From: Phenylobacterium sp.
GTDB lineage: Bacteria > Pseudomonadota > Alphaproteobacteria > Caulobacterales > Caulobacteraceae
Assembly (NCBI RefSeq): GCF_016124325.1
Contig: NZ_WGNY01000041.1
Location: 35,627 to 99,626, forward strand
Reading direction: 5' to 3'
DNA: 64,000 bases
Positions within the stretch are counted from its first letter, which is position 1; each line of letters begins with the position of its first letter. The notes below the pieces were generated by a model. The model ran no database searches. It saw nothing but the letters and a program-made list of their open reading frames with translations, and had not been told where the DNA came from. This document shows, piece by piece, positions 37,829-48,872 of this stretch. Made by a program: the position numbers and the translations under genes.

Positions 37829-37921
37829 AAATCTCCCCGAAACAGGAGCTCGCGACCTAAGGGATTGCCGAGGCGCGCGCAATAGCCCCGCGCGCGGCAA
37901 GAAAGTTGCGTTTGAAACGGA

Positions 37922-39028
37922 TCAGGCCGCCGCGGCCGATCCGGACTCCTCAAGGGCCTGCTGAAGGGCCGCCAGAAGCTGTTCCGGCTTCATCGGCTTT
38001 TCGACGACGCCGTTCATGCCGGCCGCGAGATAGGCTTCGGCGTCATCAGGGTCGGCGTTGGCCGTGAGCGCGATGATGGGCGTTTCGCCAACCCGTCCGG
38101 GCAGGCCGCGGATCGCGCGCGTGGCCGCCACGCCGTCCATGCGCGGCATCTTGATGTCCATGAGGATCAGGTCGAAGCGGCCCGTCCGCACGGCTTCCAC
38201 CGCCTCCTCGCCATCCTCGGCGGCCTCGCTGGTGCAGTCGAACATCTCGACAAGCGACTGGGCGACCATGCGGTTGGTGGCGTTGTCGTCGACCACGAGG
38301 ATGTGGGCGGCGCGGCCCGGCTCCTGGACGACTTCCTCGACGGTGTCGGGCAGGAATTCGAGGTCGATCTCGAACGTCGCGGTGTCGGAGGCGCCGGCGT
38401 TGGCTTCCTTGCGCAGGCGGCCGCCCAGGCCCTCCAGCACGCGGCGGGCCAGCATGGCCTCGAGCGCGACCTCCAGCCCGAACCGCGCTTCGATGCTCCG
38501 GATGCGGCTCTCGAAGTCCTGCGCGTCCCACGAGGCGTCCCGAGGGCCGCGCACGCGCCCCTCGACCCTGACGCCGCCGGCGGTCGCGCGGGCGGTGAGG
38601 CTGGCCTCGACGGCGCCGCGCGCCTGGGCGCTCACGGCCTCGCCGATGAAGCCGTCGAAAATCTGTCGGAGGCGCCGCGCGTCGCCGAGGGCCGCGGCTT
38701 CGGGATCGCCATCGTAGGAGACGAGGAGGGTCACGCCCGCGGCGGCGGCGCGCGGATGCCAACGGTCCTGAATGTCGTCCATGAGTTCGCGCAGGCGAAC
38801 CGGGCCGATGTCGAGGACCAGGCCGTCAAAGGCGACGGCGCGCAGGTCCATCGCCGAATCGATGATGCGCTGAACGCCCGCGGCGGCCTCGGAGACGCCC
38901 GCCACGCACGCTTCGCCGTCCGGAGTCAGCCGCTGGCGCGCCAGCTGCTCGGTGAGCGCCAGGACGCCCTCCATCTGCTGACGGACCTCGGCCGTGACGC
39001 GTTCGGCGAAGAACTGGGGAAGCGACAT
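37922..39028 (-). CDS. Histidine-kinase-like protein with C-terminal receiver; H-box His not conserved
   Basis: TAEVRQQMEGVLALTEQL in place of (S)HEIRTPLNGVLG; receiver VDDNATNRMVAQSL...LILMDIKMPRMDG...KPMKPEQL. Confidence 0.82.
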   Translation of the reverse strand: MSLPQFFAERVTAEVRQQMEGVLALTEQLARQRLTPDGEACVAGVSEAAAGVQRIIDSAMDLRAVAFDGLVLDIGPVRLRELMDDIQDRWHPRAAAAGVTLLVSYDGDPEAAALGDARRLRQIFDGFIGEAVSAQARGAVEASLTARATAGGVRVEGRVRGPRDASWDAQDFESRIRSIEARFGLEVALEAMLARRVLEGLGGRLRKEANAGASDTATFEIDLEFLPDTVEEVVQEPGRAAHILVVDDNATNRMVAQSLVEMFDCTSEAAEDGEEAVEAVRTGRFDLILMDIKMPRMDGVAATRAIRGLPGRVGETPIIALTANADPDDAEAYLAAGMNGVVEKPMKPEQLLAALQQALEESGSAAAA

Positions 39029-39130
39029 GGACCTATGCAATCGCAGGAACCTTCCCGGCATTGTGGCTGCCAGCACTTGCGTAGAGGTTAAACTGCACGC
39101 GAAGGCCGTTTCGGAATTGACGTCGCGTCG

Positions 39131-39168
39131 AAAAGAAGCGGGCGGCGGGCCGTGCAGCCCGCCGCCCG
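39131..39168 (-). terminator. Putative terminator downstream of TonB receptor
   Basis: Minus strand cgggcggcgggc-tgcacg-gcccgccgcccg stem, short T-rich tail. Confidence 0.5.
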
Positions 39169-39245
39169 GAAGTCGGCGCTAGGGCTTCGCCGGGTGGAGC
39201 GGTGTCCGCTTCACCCGGGCCGGCCCTGGGGAGGAAACGCGCCAA

Positions 39246-41789
39246 TCAGAACCGGTATTGCAGTTCCACGCCGTAGGTGCGCGGGGCGACCAGGCCGCGG
39301 GTGATCGCCGTGCCGGTCTGCGCCAGATAGGGGACGCCGTTCACCGTCAGGCCCGGGTTGGGGACGCCGAACACCGCCGTCGGGTTGGTCGAGCCGGTGG
39401 ACGTGTAGCCCTGCTTGTCGAAGGCGTTCTTGATGAAGGCGATGACCGTGTAGCGGTCCTGGGCCTCACGCCAGATCGCCCGGAAGTCGGCCGTGCCGTA
39501 GGACGGCACCTCGAAAGCCGGGTCGGCGAACGGCTGGTAGATGGTCTTGTCGGTCCAGGTGTAGGTGCCCGAGAAGGTCAGCGAGCCCGGCTCGAATTCG
39601 AAGGTGTAGTTCGCATTGAGGGCGAACTTGTTCTTCGGCGACTGGTAGAGCGGCGAGCCCTTCAGGTCCTGGAACACCAGCAGCACGTTGTTCGTGACCG
39701 CCGTGCCGCCCGACGGGCGGGCGCTGGGAAGCAGGGCCGACGGGTCGGCCGGATCGTAGAAGCAGCAGCCGTCGGTGATCTTGGTGTTCAGGTAGCCGTA
39801 GCTGGCGTTGATCTGCAGGTGGTCGATCGGCTGCCAGACGGCCTCCAGCTCCAGGCCGTAGGCGCGGGCGTCGACGTTGACGAAGTTGTTGGCCGACGCC
39901 GTGCGGGCGGCGTTTAGCTGCTGCAGGTTGATCTGCAGGTCGTTGTAGTCGTTGTAGAACACCGCGCCGTTGATCTGCAGCGTCCGCGCGATGGTCTTCT
40001 TGGTCCCCACCTCGAAGGCGTTGACCGTCTCCTTCTTGGCTTCCGGATCGGGCGCGAGCGTGCCCAGCAGGAAGCCGCCCGACTTATAGCCGCGGCTGTA
40101 CTTGGCGTAGACCAGGGTGTCGGAGTCCGGCGTCCAGTCGAGGTTCAGCGTGCCCGACAGCGCTTCCCAGGAGTTGGAGAGGCTGCGCGAGTTCTGGACG
40201 CCCGCCGTGGTGGGGTCGAGGTCGGTGGAGACGTCGAACGCCAGGGCGCCGCCCAGCGCCGGGCCGAACGGGCCGGCCGGGGAGTAGAGGACCAGGCGCT
40301 GGCTTTCCGTGCCGTCCTTCTTGTCGTGGCTGTACCGCAGGCCGGCGGTCACAGCGAACTGCTCGTTGAGCTCGTACTTGGCCTGGCCGAACACCGCCCA
40401 GGCGTCGGACGTCAGCGAGGCGTTCTGGTCGGCGAAGTCGCGGGTCGGGTTGGCCGCAGCCGGGATCAGGATCGGCGCGCCCGTCGTCGGGTTGATGCCG
40501 CCGAAGTAGTAGGGCGACGCGAGCTGGACCTGCTGCGGGTCGCCCAGTTGGATCCGCTGACGGTACTTCTCGTGGTACTGGTAGAGGCCCAGGATCCAGG
40601 TGAGCGGGCCGTCCGACTTCGAGGTGAGGTTCACCTCGTTGGAATAGTAGCGCTTATGCTCGTCGAAGTCGGTGGTGTAGTCCACGTAGACGCCGGGCAC
40701 GCCGGCCACCGTGATCGGTCCCGTGCGGCTGGTGCCGTCGTAGTCGCCGCCCGTCTGGTAGTTGTACTTCTGGAAGCCGCCGATCCACTTCACGTCGGCG
40801 AAGCCCAGGTCGTAGGTCACCTGGGCGGTCACCAGGTGGTTGCCGCGCAGCTGGCCGTAGCCGTTGCGGTTGGTGTTCTGGACGTAGGGGTCGCTGGCGC
40901 CCGGATTGGCCGTCGTGTAGCCGAACGCGGGGCTGGTCACGAGGCCGCCGATCGGCTGGAAGGCGCGGGTCGTGTCGTAGGGCGTGATCAGGTTGGCGAG
41001 GCGGTCGCCGACGCCCAGCGTGTCGTCCCAGGTGGTGCGGCTGTAACGCACCCAGGCCGTCGACTTCTCGGAGAGTTCGGCCTCGGCCTGGAACTCGAAG
41101 TAGGTGCGGTTGATGGTGGCGCCTTCGTTCGCGCTGCCGATGTTGTTGATGTAGCCCTCGGTCTGCTTCTCCTTGCTGCCGCCGATCTTGAAGCGGAGGT
41201 TGTCGGCGACCGGGATCGAGACGACGCCTTCGACGCGGTAGCGGTCGTAGTTGCCGTAGACGCCGCGCACTTCGCCGCCGAACTCGCGCGCCGGGTGCTT
41301 GGAGATGGTGTTGAGCGCGCCGCCCATGGCGTTGCGGCCGTACAGGGTGCCTTGCGGGCCCCGCAGGATCTCGGTGCGCTCCACGAACAGCGGCGACTTG
41401 AAGAGCTCGGACGAGCTCGCCGAATAGAAGCCGTCGGTGTAGCTCGCCACGCCCGGGTCGTTGCCGATGTAGAAGGTGTTACGGCCGGCGCCGCGGAGGC
41501 TGACCCGGTCGGTGCCCGAATAGTTCATGCCGGGCGTGAAGTTCACGAAGTCCTGGATGCCGGTCATGCCGACGATGTCGCGCTTGGCCGAGGTGTAGGC
41601 CGAAACCGCGACCGGCACGTCCTGCAGCGACTGCTCGCGCTTTTCGGCGGTGACGACGAGTTCCTCGACCGTGTTGACGCTGTCGGCGTCGGTCGACTGG
41701 GCGAAGGCGGGCTGGGCGAAGGCGGCCAGGGCGAGGGCGGAAGCGCCGACGGCGAGAAGCGCCCGGCGCGGGGCGGAGTTGCGAGACAT
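39246..41789 (-). CDS. TonB-dependent receptor
   Basis: Signal peptide; VEELVVTAEKREQSLQDVPVAVSAY plug; RGPQGTLYGRNAMGGALNTISKHP; C-terminal ELQYRF. Confidence 0.95.
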   Translation of the reverse strand: MSRNSAPRRALLAVGASALALAAFAQPAFAQSTDADSVNTVEELVVTAEKREQSLQDVPVAVSAYTSAKRDIVGMTGIQDFVNFTPGMNYSGTDRVSLRGAGRNTFYIGNDPGVASYTDGFYSASSSELFKSPLFVERTEILRGPQGTLYGRNAMGGALNTISKHPAREFGGEVRGVYGNYDRYRVEGVVSIPVADNLRFKIGGSKEKQTEGYINNIGSANEGATINRTYFEFQAEAELSEKSTAWVRYSRTTWDDTLGVGDRLANLITPYDTTRAFQPIGGLVTSPAFGYTTANPGASDPYVQNTNRNGYGQLRGNHLVTAQVTYDLGFADVKWIGGFQKYNYQTGGDYDGTSRTGPITVAGVPGVYVDYTTDFDEHKRYYSNEVNLTSKSDGPLTWILGLYQYHEKYRQRIQLGDPQQVQLASPYYFGGINPTTGAPILIPAAANPTRDFADQNASLTSDAWAVFGQAKYELNEQFAVTAGLRYSHDKKDGTESQRLVLYSPAGPFGPALGGALAFDVSTDLDPTTAGVQNSRSLSNSWEALSGTLNLDWTPDSDTLVYAKYSRGYKSGGFLLGTLAPDPEAKKETVNAFEVGTKKTIARTLQINGAVFYNDYNDLQINLQQLNAARTASANNFVNVDARAYGLELEAVWQPIDHLQINASYGYLNTKITDGCCFYDPADPSALLPSARPSGGTAVTNNVLLVFQDLKGSPLYQSPKNKFALNANYTFEFEPGSLTFSGTYTWTDKTIYQPFADPAFEVPSYGTADFRAIWREAQDRYTVIAFIKNAFDKQGYTSTGSTNPTAVFGVPNPGLTVNGVPYLAQTGTAITRGLVAPRTYGVELQYRF

Positions 41790-42095
41790 GAAGGTCCTCC
41801 CGGGGTCCGGCGGGATCTCCGCCGGCCTCGTGCGTTGCGTCTTGTTGGAATGGGCGCGGGGAGGCGCCCGGGGCGCGGACCCTCAAGCGCAGCCGGCGCA
41901 AACGTCAACTGGACAGCGATAACTTACGCCGTAACCCGCGCCGCTTTTTTCCGAGTGTGGCGAAAGTACCGCATTTTAGAAATGTCCCGTTAAAATCGAA
42001 CAATGGTCACCGATCCCTTGTGCAGTAAGGGTTGGCGCAACGGTGAAATCCGAACGTTGGCATACCGGTGAGTGAAAAGTGTCGCCTCGCGACAT

Positions 42096-42129
42096 GAAAA
42101 AAGGGGCGGCGGATTGCTCCGCCGCCCCC
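42096..42129 (-). terminator. Rho-independent terminator downstream of TonB receptor
   Basis: Minus strand ggggcggcgga-gcaa-tccgccgcccc followed by TTTTTT. Confidence 0.75.
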
Positions 42130-42153
42130 GAAAGGCGTCCTGAGAGGTGTCGA

Positions 42154-44991
42154 CTACCAGCGCTTGGTGACCGAGACGCCGTAGGTGCGCGGCTCGGTGT
42201 AGAAGGCGTTCCGGTAGAGGCCCGACGAGTCGTCGGTCAGGTAGAAGTCAGTGATCGCCTTCTCGTTGGTGGCGTTCTTCACGAACCCGGCCAACTCCAC
42301 GCCCAGGTCGCTGTTGGTGACCGTCAGCGTCAGGTTGACGTTGTCCCAGCTTTTGATCCGGTCGGCGCTGGAGTTGTAGATCCGCGCGAAGGTCTGGGAC
42401 TGGTGGTAGTAGTCGCCGCGCAGCGTGGCGTCCCAGTCGCCCAGGATCCACGTGTACTGGGCGCCCAGCGAGACGGTCCAGTGCGGCGAGTTCGGCAGTT
42501 CGTTGCCGCTCAGGTTCACCGGGACGCCCTCGCTGACCAGCCCGCCGAAGGCGTTGGTGCCGGCCGCGAGCGCGCCCGACCCGGCGATGTTGGTCCCCGC
42601 GCCGGCCGCCGACACCAGGGTGCAGACGCCCAGCAGATTGTAGGGGTTGGTGGCGTTGGCGATGGTCAGCGCCGTCGCCGCATCGGCCGTCGAGACCACG
42701 CAGTTGGACGCGCTGCTCGACTTCACGAGCGTCAGCAGCGAATTGCCCTGCGTACGGTCGAAGGTGTCGATCGAGCTGGCGTTCTTGATCTTGGAGTCGA
42801 GGTAGCCGACCGAGGCGTTGAAGCGCAGGCCCTGCAGCGGCTGCCAGATCGACTCCATCTCCACGCCCTTCACCTCGGCGTCGATGTTCTCGTTGATCGA
42901 GGTGCGGTTGATGATCTTGGAGACCTGGTAGCCCTTGTAGTCGTAGTAGAAGCCGGTGAGGTTCAGCTGCAGGGTGCCGTCGGCCAGGGTGTTCTTGGTG
43001 CCGACCTCGAAGGAGTTGATGAACTCCGGCTTGAAGATCGGCGAGGTGGGCACAAGACCGATCCCCGGGCTGAAGGCCGGGTTCAGGCCGCCGGCCTTAT
43101 AGCCGCGCGAGTAGAACGCGTAGACCAGGGTGTCGTTGGTGAAGTCGAGCTCCGGCTTCCAGTCGAAGCCGAACCGGCCCGTGGGCTTCTTGAACTTCAC
43201 CTTCAGGTCGCCGTTCGGCGTCGGGCCGATGCCGGGCGTGCCCAGCGTGACCGAGTGCGAGCGGACGCGCTTGTCGTCGACCGTGTAGCGCAGGCCGGCG
43301 GTCCACTTGAACGTCGGCGTCATCTGCCAGTAGAGCTCGCCGAACGCGGCGTACGACAGGAGCCGGTAGGGGCCGTAGTTGTCGTAGTAGGCGTGACCGC
43401 TGCGGTTCGGGTCGGCGTTGGGGTCCACGCTGATGCAGGGCGCCGCGCCGACGCAGTTCGGGTTGCCGGTCGTGAGCAGGTTGTTGATCTGGTAGTAGCC
43501 CGTCCCCGTGTTGAACATCACGTAGTAGTCGCCGTCAGAGCGGTACCGGGTGATGAAGCCCCCGACGTTGAAGTTGAACGGCCCGTCGAAGCTCGACTGG
43601 AACCGGATCTCGTGGCTCCACTGATCGGTGTAGGCCGACGAGATGTCGCTGGTGGCGAAGCGGTTCAGCGCGCCGTTCTGCGGGTCGCTGATCACGCCGT
43701 TCGGGAACAGCGACGGATAGATCGCGGTGGCGTAGCCGGGGACCCCGGCGAACGCGTTCACCGGGTTCGGCGTGGTGTTGAAGCCGGTGCTCGGCGTGTA
43801 GCGGTTGTAGTCCTGCCGCGTGTAGAGCTTGTAGTAGGTATAGGCCGACAGCCAGTTCATCGTGATGTTGTCGGTGACATCGTACTCGGCGTTGAACTCG
43901 TAGATGTCGGTCTTGGACTTGTAGATCGGGTCGAAGGTCGACTCGATGTCGCGGATGTTCGGCGTCTGCATCTTGCCGGCGTAGGCGTCGCCGGTCTGGA
44001 AGCCGCCCAGCGCGCCGAACAGGCCGCCCAGGGTGCCCTGCGAGTTCACCGTGCCCAGCACATTGGCCGAGTAGAGCGAGGTGGACGAGCAGCCCTGGCT
44101 GAAGAGGCCGCGCTCGATCTGGCCGATCAGGCCGCCGGCGGCGGTGGAGTAGCCGACGCCGCCGACGTTCGCGGGCCCGTTGTCCTTGGTGCAGAACTGC
44201 TTGCCGATCCGCGAGCGGTTGTCGTCTTCCTCGAAGTGATCGAACAGCAGCCAGGTGCGCAGCTTGTCGGTCGGATGGAACGCCAGCGTCGCGCGCATGC
44301 CGTAGAGGTCGCGGTCGTCGGCGTCGTTGCCGGTGACGAGGTTGGTGCCGAAGCCGTCGCGCTTCAGGTACGAACCCGCCAGGCGCAGGGCGAACATGTC
44401 GCCGAGCGGCACGTTGACCATGCCCCGCAGCTTCTTGGTGCTGTAGTTGCCGTATTCGGCGCGGACATTGGCCTCGAACACGTCCTTGGGCTTGGCGGTG
44501 ATGAGGTTCACCACGCCGCCGGTGGCGTTACGGCCATAGAGGGTGCCCTGCGGACCGCGGAGCACTTCGACGCGCTCCATGTCGTAGAATTCGGTCTCGA
44601 ACAGGTTGTTGGCGATCAGCGGGGCGTTGTTCAGGTGGATGCCGGTGCCGGCGTCGCCCGAGGCGGCCACCAGCTTCGAGCCGATGCCGCGGATCTGGAA
44701 GTTGTAGCCCGTGAAGTTCCCCTTGGAGAAGTTCACGTTCGGCACGGCCAGCACCAGGTTCGGGCCGCCGTCGATCTTGGATTTCTCGAGCGCGTTCTGG
44801 TCGAAGGCCGAAACGGCGATCGGCACGTCCTGGAGGGCTTCCTCCTTCTTCTGCGCCGTGACGACCAGTTCCTCGATGACGTTGCCGGCCGAGGCGGCCT
44901 GTTGCGCCATCGCCGGCGTGGCGAAGGCGGCAAGGGCGCTCAGCGAGACGCCAACGGCCAGCAGGCCGCGCAAACTGCGGGTATCAGACAT
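42154..44991 (-). CDS. TonB-dependent receptor
   Basis: IEELVVTAQKKEEALQDVPIAVSAFDQ; RGPQGTLYGRNATGGVVNLITAKP; C-terminal TYGVSVTKRW. Confidence 0.95.
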   Translation of the reverse strand: MSDTRSLRGLLAVGVSLSALAAFATPAMAQQAASAGNVIEELVVTAQKKEEALQDVPIAVSAFDQNALEKSKIDGGPNLVLAVPNVNFSKGNFTGYNFQIRGIGSKLVAASGDAGTGIHLNNAPLIANNLFETEFYDMERVEVLRGPQGTLYGRNATGGVVNLITAKPKDVFEANVRAEYGNYSTKKLRGMVNVPLGDMFALRLAGSYLKRDGFGTNLVTGNDADDRDLYGMRATLAFHPTDKLRTWLLFDHFEEDDNRSRIGKQFCTKDNGPANVGGVGYSTAAGGLIGQIERGLFSQGCSSTSLYSANVLGTVNSQGTLGGLFGALGGFQTGDAYAGKMQTPNIRDIESTFDPIYKSKTDIYEFNAEYDVTDNITMNWLSAYTYYKLYTRQDYNRYTPSTGFNTTPNPVNAFAGVPGYATAIYPSLFPNGVISDPQNGALNRFATSDISSAYTDQWSHEIRFQSSFDGPFNFNVGGFITRYRSDGDYYVMFNTGTGYYQINNLLTTGNPNCVGAAPCISVDPNADPNRSGHAYYDNYGPYRLLSYAAFGELYWQMTPTFKWTAGLRYTVDDKRVRSHSVTLGTPGIGPTPNGDLKVKFKKPTGRFGFDWKPELDFTNDTLVYAFYSRGYKAGGLNPAFSPGIGLVPTSPIFKPEFINSFEVGTKNTLADGTLQLNLTGFYYDYKGYQVSKIINRTSINENIDAEVKGVEMESIWQPLQGLRFNASVGYLDSKIKNASSIDTFDRTQGNSLLTLVKSSSASNCVVSTADAATALTIANATNPYNLLGVCTLVSAAGAGTNIAGSGALAAGTNAFGGLVSEGVPVNLSGNELPNSPHWTVSLGAQYTWILGDWDATLRGDYYHQSQTFARIYNSSADRIKSWDNVNLTLTVTNSDLGVELAGFVKNATNEKAITDFYLTDDSSGLYRNAFYTEPRTYGVSVTKRW

Positions 44992-45238
44992 CTGTTCCTC
45001 CCAGGGCGCCCGGGCTCTTGTGTCTGGCCCGTGATCGCCGTCACGCCGCGAAACGTGCGCCTGCGGGGAGGCGGCGCGGCCCCCCGTTCAGCGAGCCGTG
45101 AAGCTCCGCCTGTGACTATCGCGTGTCAACGGAATCCGGGGTGGCGTAAGGGATTGCGGTCAAGGTGTGGCGCCGAAAACAACGAACCTGACGTTGCGTC
45201 CGCTTCCCCTGTGGCGCCCCGCAGGCCATATGGGGCCG

Positions 45239-45955
45239 ATGAACGAAGGCGCCCTCGTCCTCTTTTCCGGCGGCCAGGATTCGACCGCCTGCCTGGCCTG
45301 GGCCCTGCACCGGTTCGACCGCGTCGAGACCGTGGGTTTCGACTATGGCCAGAAGCACGCCGTCGAGCTCGAGGCGCGGCGGCATGTGCGCGCGCGCATG
45401 GCCCGGGAATTCCCGGCCTGGGCGGGCCGCCTCGGCGATGACCACATGCTGGACATGCGCGGCTTCGGGGCCGTGGCCGACTCGGCGCTCACCCGCGACC
45501 GCGAGATCGAGATGACCGAGCGGGGCCTGCCGTCGACCTTCGTGCCCGGACGCAACCTCGTGTTCCTCGCCTACGCGGCGGCGCTCGCCGACCGCCGCGG
45601 CCTGAAGGCCCTGGTCGGCGGCATGTGCGAGACGGACTTCTCGGGGTATCCCGACTGCCGGCGCGCGACCCTGGACGCCATGCAGACGGCGCTAAACCTG
45701 GGCATGGAGCAGGACTTCAGCGTCGAAACCCCGCTGATGTGGCTGACGAAGGCGCAGACGTGGGCGCTCGCCAAGGGGCTGGGCGGCGAGCCGCTGGTGG
45801 CGATCACCGTCGAGGACACCCACACCTGTTACCTGGGCGAGCGCGGGACGCTGCACCCCTGGGGCCATGGCTGCGGGGTCTGCCCGGCGTGCGAGTTGCG
45901 TGCGCGCGGGTTCGAGCAGTGGGTCGCCGAGGGCCGCCCGGAGCTGGCGCCTTGA
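45239..45955 (+). CDS. queC: 7-cyano-7-deazaguanine synthase
   Basis: [70 protein letters not shown]. Confidence 0.95.
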   Translation: MNEGALVLFSGGQDSTACLAWALHRFDRVETVGFDYGQKHAVELEARRHVRARMAREFPAWAGRLGDDHMLDMRGFGAVADSALTRDREIEMTERGLPSTFVPGRNLVFLAYAAALADRRGLKALVGGMCETDFSGYPDCRRATLDAMQTALNLGMEQDFSVETPLMWLTKAQTWALAKGLGGEPLVAITVEDTHTCYLGERGTLHPWGHGCGVCPACELRARGFEQWVAEGRPELAP

Positions 45956-46584
45956 GCTACGCGGTCAAGGAGATCTTCCTGACCCTGCAGGGCGAGGGCG
46001 GTCAGGCCGGCCGCCCGGCCGTGTTCTGCCGCTTCGCGGGCTGCAATCTGTGGAGCGGGCGCGAGGCCGATCGCGCCTCGGCGGTCTGCACCTTCTGCGA
46101 CACTGACTTCGTGGGCATGGACGGCGCGGGCGGCGGCCGCTTCGCCGATGCTGCGGCGCTGGCGGCGGCCATCGAGGCGGCCTGGACGGGCGGGCAGGAC
46201 GACCGGCTCACCGTGCTGACCGGCGGCGAACCGCTGCTGCAGGTGGACGACGCCCTGGTGGCGGCGCTGCATGCGCGCGGCTTTTCCATCGCGCTGGAGA
46301 CCAATGGCACGCTCCCGGCCCCGGCGGGGATCGACTGGGTTTGCGTCAGTCCCAAGGCCGACGCGCCGGTCGTCCAGACCCGCGGGCAGGAACTGAAACT
46401 GGTCTATCCGCAGCCGGGCGTCGATCCGGCCGCCTTCGAGCACCTCGACTTCGAGACGTTCCGGCTGCAGCCGCTGGACGGGCCCGATCGCGCCGCCAAC
46501 ACCGAGGCCGCCATCGCCTATTGCCTCGCCCATCCGCGCTGGCGCCTAAGCATGCAGACGCACAAGTACCTCGGCATCGCTTGA
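45952..46584 (+). CDS. queE: 7-carboxy-7-deazaguanine synthase
   Basis: [32 protein letters not shown]...[10 protein letters not shown] radical SAM; probable TTG start overlapping queC stop. Confidence 0.93.
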   Translation: MSYAVKEIFLTLQGEGGQAGRPAVFCRFAGCNLWSGREADRASAVCTFCDTDFVGMDGAGGGRFADAAALAAAIEAAWTGGQDDRLTVLTGGEPLLQVDDALVAALHARGFSIALETNGTLPAPAGIDWVCVSPKADAPVVQTRGQELKLVYPQPGVDPAAFEHLDFETFRLQPLDGPDRAANTEAAIAYCLAHPRWRLSMQTHKYLGIA

Positions 46585-46659
46585 CGCAGCGCATGGCGCG
46601 CGCCGGTTGAAGCGTGTAAGAGCGCCGCGCGCCGGACGGGCGCCGCTTTTCGACGACCC

Positions 46660-47028
46660 ATGACGACTCCTATTTTCGAGATCACCAAGGCCGCGACGTT
46701 CGATGCGGCCCACTACATCACCGAAGGGCCCGAGCACCGGCCCTATACGAACCTGCACGGGCATTCGTTCCGCGTGGAGGCGACCGTGCGCGGCGAAGCC
46801 CAGCCGGTGGGTTGGGTGGCCGACCTCGCCGACCTGGATTCGGCCCTGAAGAGCGTGGCGGGCGAGCTCGACCATGGCCTGCTCAACGACAAGCCGGGCC
46901 TCGAGCGTCCGACGCTCGAGCACATCTGCCTCTATTTCGCCGAGCGCCTGAGGCCGACGTTCCCGGGGCTGTCGCGGGTTGTGGTTTCGCGTCCCACCAT
47001 CGGCGAGAGCTGCGCGCTGAGCCTTTGA
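46660..47028 (+). CDS. queD: 6-carboxy-5,6,7,8-tetrahydropterin synthase
   Basis: FEITKAATFDAAHYI...YTNLHGHSFRVEATVRG...ELDHGLLND..RPTLEHICLYFAERL. Confidence 0.94.
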   Translation: MTTPIFEITKAATFDAAHYITEGPEHRPYTNLHGHSFRVEATVRGEAQPVGWVADLADLDSALKSVAGELDHGLLNDKPGLERPTLEHICLYFAERLRPTFPGLSRVVVSRPTIGESCALSL

Positions 47029-47032
47029 ACGA

Positions 47033-47518
47033 CTAGCGGTCGTTGGCCCGGCGGCGAGGCCCCTTGTAGGTGGGATCGTTGCGACGCCGCCGATCGGGCC
47101 CGAAATAGTCGGCGCTGCGGATGTAGGGCCGTGGATGTTCGATGGCCTGGTGCAGGCGCTCGATCACGCCCCGCGCCGTCAACGGCTTGGCCAGGAACTC
47201 GTTCACGCCCGCGTCGCGGGCCTCGTTCACCCGGGCGAAGGTGGAATGGCCCGTGACCATGATCACCGGCGCCATCTGGTTCGGGCTGTCGGGCGAGTTG
47301 CGCAGCAGGCGGACGAAATCGATGCCGTCCAGCGGCTGCATCGACAGGTCGGTCATGACGATGTCGATGTCGTGGTCCCGCATCATCTGCAGACCCTGGG
47401 CGCCGTCATTGGCCTCGTAGATGTGCGTCACGCCGATCGCACGCAGGATCTCGGCGAGGAGAACCCGCATGTAGTGGTTATCGTCCACGAGAAGGATCTT
47501 CAGCAGGTCGTAACGCAC
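47033..47518 (-). CDS. CheY-like response regulator
   Basis: ILLVDDNHYMRVLLAEIL...DIVMTDLSMQPLDGIDFVRLLR...EFLAKPL; C-term DYFGPDRRRRND. Confidence 0.92.
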   Translation of the reverse strand: MRYDLLKILLVDDNHYMRVLLAEILRAIGVTHIYEANDGAQGLQMMRDHDIDIVMTDLSMQPLDGIDFVRLLRNSPDSPNQMAPVIMVTGHSTFARVNEARDAGVNEFLAKPLTARGVIERLHQAIEHPRPYIRSADYFGPDRRRRNDPTYKGPRRRANDR

Positions 47519-47701
47519 GAAGTCCGATCTACCGGGTCGGTTCAGGCGGGGCGACTCATCTCTGCACGAGGCGCTGAGCGAGGGTGGCGCTGATTAAGGT
47601 GACCCACGTTACCCGGTCAATCGAATATCGGGGTTGCCAAATCGGAAACGCTCATTGCGATCAGAGGTTTGCCGTCCCTCGGACCGTTCGGTTGAATCCG
47701 C

Positions 47702-48832
47702 TCAACTGCCGGATGGTCCCGGGCGGAACGCCCCGCCGCCGGCCTGGCCGCGGTGGCGCAGGAAGGCGTCGGCCAGCACGCAGGCGGTCATCGCCTCGAC
47801 CACGGGCACGGCCCGCAGGCCCACGCAGGGGTCGTGGCGGCCCTTGGTGCGAAGCTCGATCTCCTCTCCGGCCTCGTTCAGGCTGGCCCGCGGCGTCAGG
47901 ATCGAGGAGGTAGGCTTGAAGGCCACCCGCGCGGTCACCGCCTGGCCGGTGGAAATGCCGCCCAGCACCCCGCCCGCCTTGTTGGACAGGAAGACGGGCC
48001 CGTCGTTGCCCATCCGCATCTCGTCGGCGTTCTCTTCGCCCGAAAGGGCGGCGGCGGCGAACCCGGCGCCGATCTCGACGCCCTTGGCCGCGTTGATCGA
48101 CATGAGCGCTGCGGCGAGCTCGGCGTCGAGCTTGCCGTAGATCGGCGCGCCCCAGCCCGCGGGCACGCCGGTGGCTTCGACCGCGACGACGGCGCCGGTG
48201 GACGAGCCGGCCTTGCGCACCTTCTCCAGATGGGCTTCCCAGACCGGCACGATTTCGGGGTCGGGCGCCCAGAATTGGTTGTCGCCGGTCACGTCGAAGT
48301 CGATCCGCCCGGGCTCGACCGCGTGCGGGCCGATCTGGACCACGGCGCCGCGGATGGTCACGCCTTCGAGGATCTTGCGGGCGATGGCGCCGGCGGCCAC
48401 GCGTGCGGCGGTCTCCCGCGCCGACTGGCGGCCGCCGCCGCGGTAGTCGCGCACGCCGTACTTGGCGAAGTAGGCGTAGTCGGCGTGCCCGGGCCGGAAC
48501 GCCTGGGCGATCTCGGAATAGTCGCGGCTGCGCTGGTCGACGTTCTCGATCATCAGCGAGATCGGCGTGCCGGTGGTGACCTGGCCGCCGTAGCGGGCCT
48601 TCACCTTCTCGTCCTCGAACACGCCGGAGAGGATGCGCACGGCGTCCGGCTCCTGGCGCTGGGTGACGAACTTGCCCTGGCCCGGACGGCGGCGGTCGAG
48701 CCACGGCTGGATGTCGGCCTCGGTCAGCGGGATTCCAGGCGGGCAGCCGTCGACCACGCAGCCCAGGGCCGGCCCGTGGCTCTCGCCCCAGGTGGTCACG
48801 CGGAAGAGGTGGCCGAAGGTGTTGTGGCTCAT
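47702..48832 (-). CDS. aroC: Chorismate synthase
   Basis: [73 protein letters not shown]. Confidence 0.97.
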   Translation of the reverse strand: MSHNTFGHLFRVTTWGESHGPALGCVVDGCPPGIPLTEADIQPWLDRRRPGQGKFVTQRQEPDAVRILSGVFEDEKVKARYGGQVTTGTPISLMIENVDQRSRDYSEIAQAFRPGHADYAYFAKYGVRDYRGGGRQSARETAARVAAGAIARKILEGVTIRGAVVQIGPHAVEPGRIDFDVTGDNQFWAPDPEIVPVWEAHLEKVRKAGSSTGAVVAVEATGVPAGWGAPIYGKLDAELAAALMSINAAKGVEIGAGFAAAALSGEENADEMRMGNDGPVFLSNKAGGVLGGISTGQAVTARVAFKPTSSILTPRASLNEAGEEIELRTKGRHDPCVGLRAVPVVEAMTACVLADAFLRHRGQAGGGAFRPGPSGS

Positions 48833-48872
48833 GGCCCCGCGCTTCTAGCCGAAGCGCGCGCCGCCACCAATC

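Noticed and set aside
45110-45238. preQ1 riboswitch upstream of queC
   Set aside because: No recognisable preQ1 aptamer motif in the short leader.
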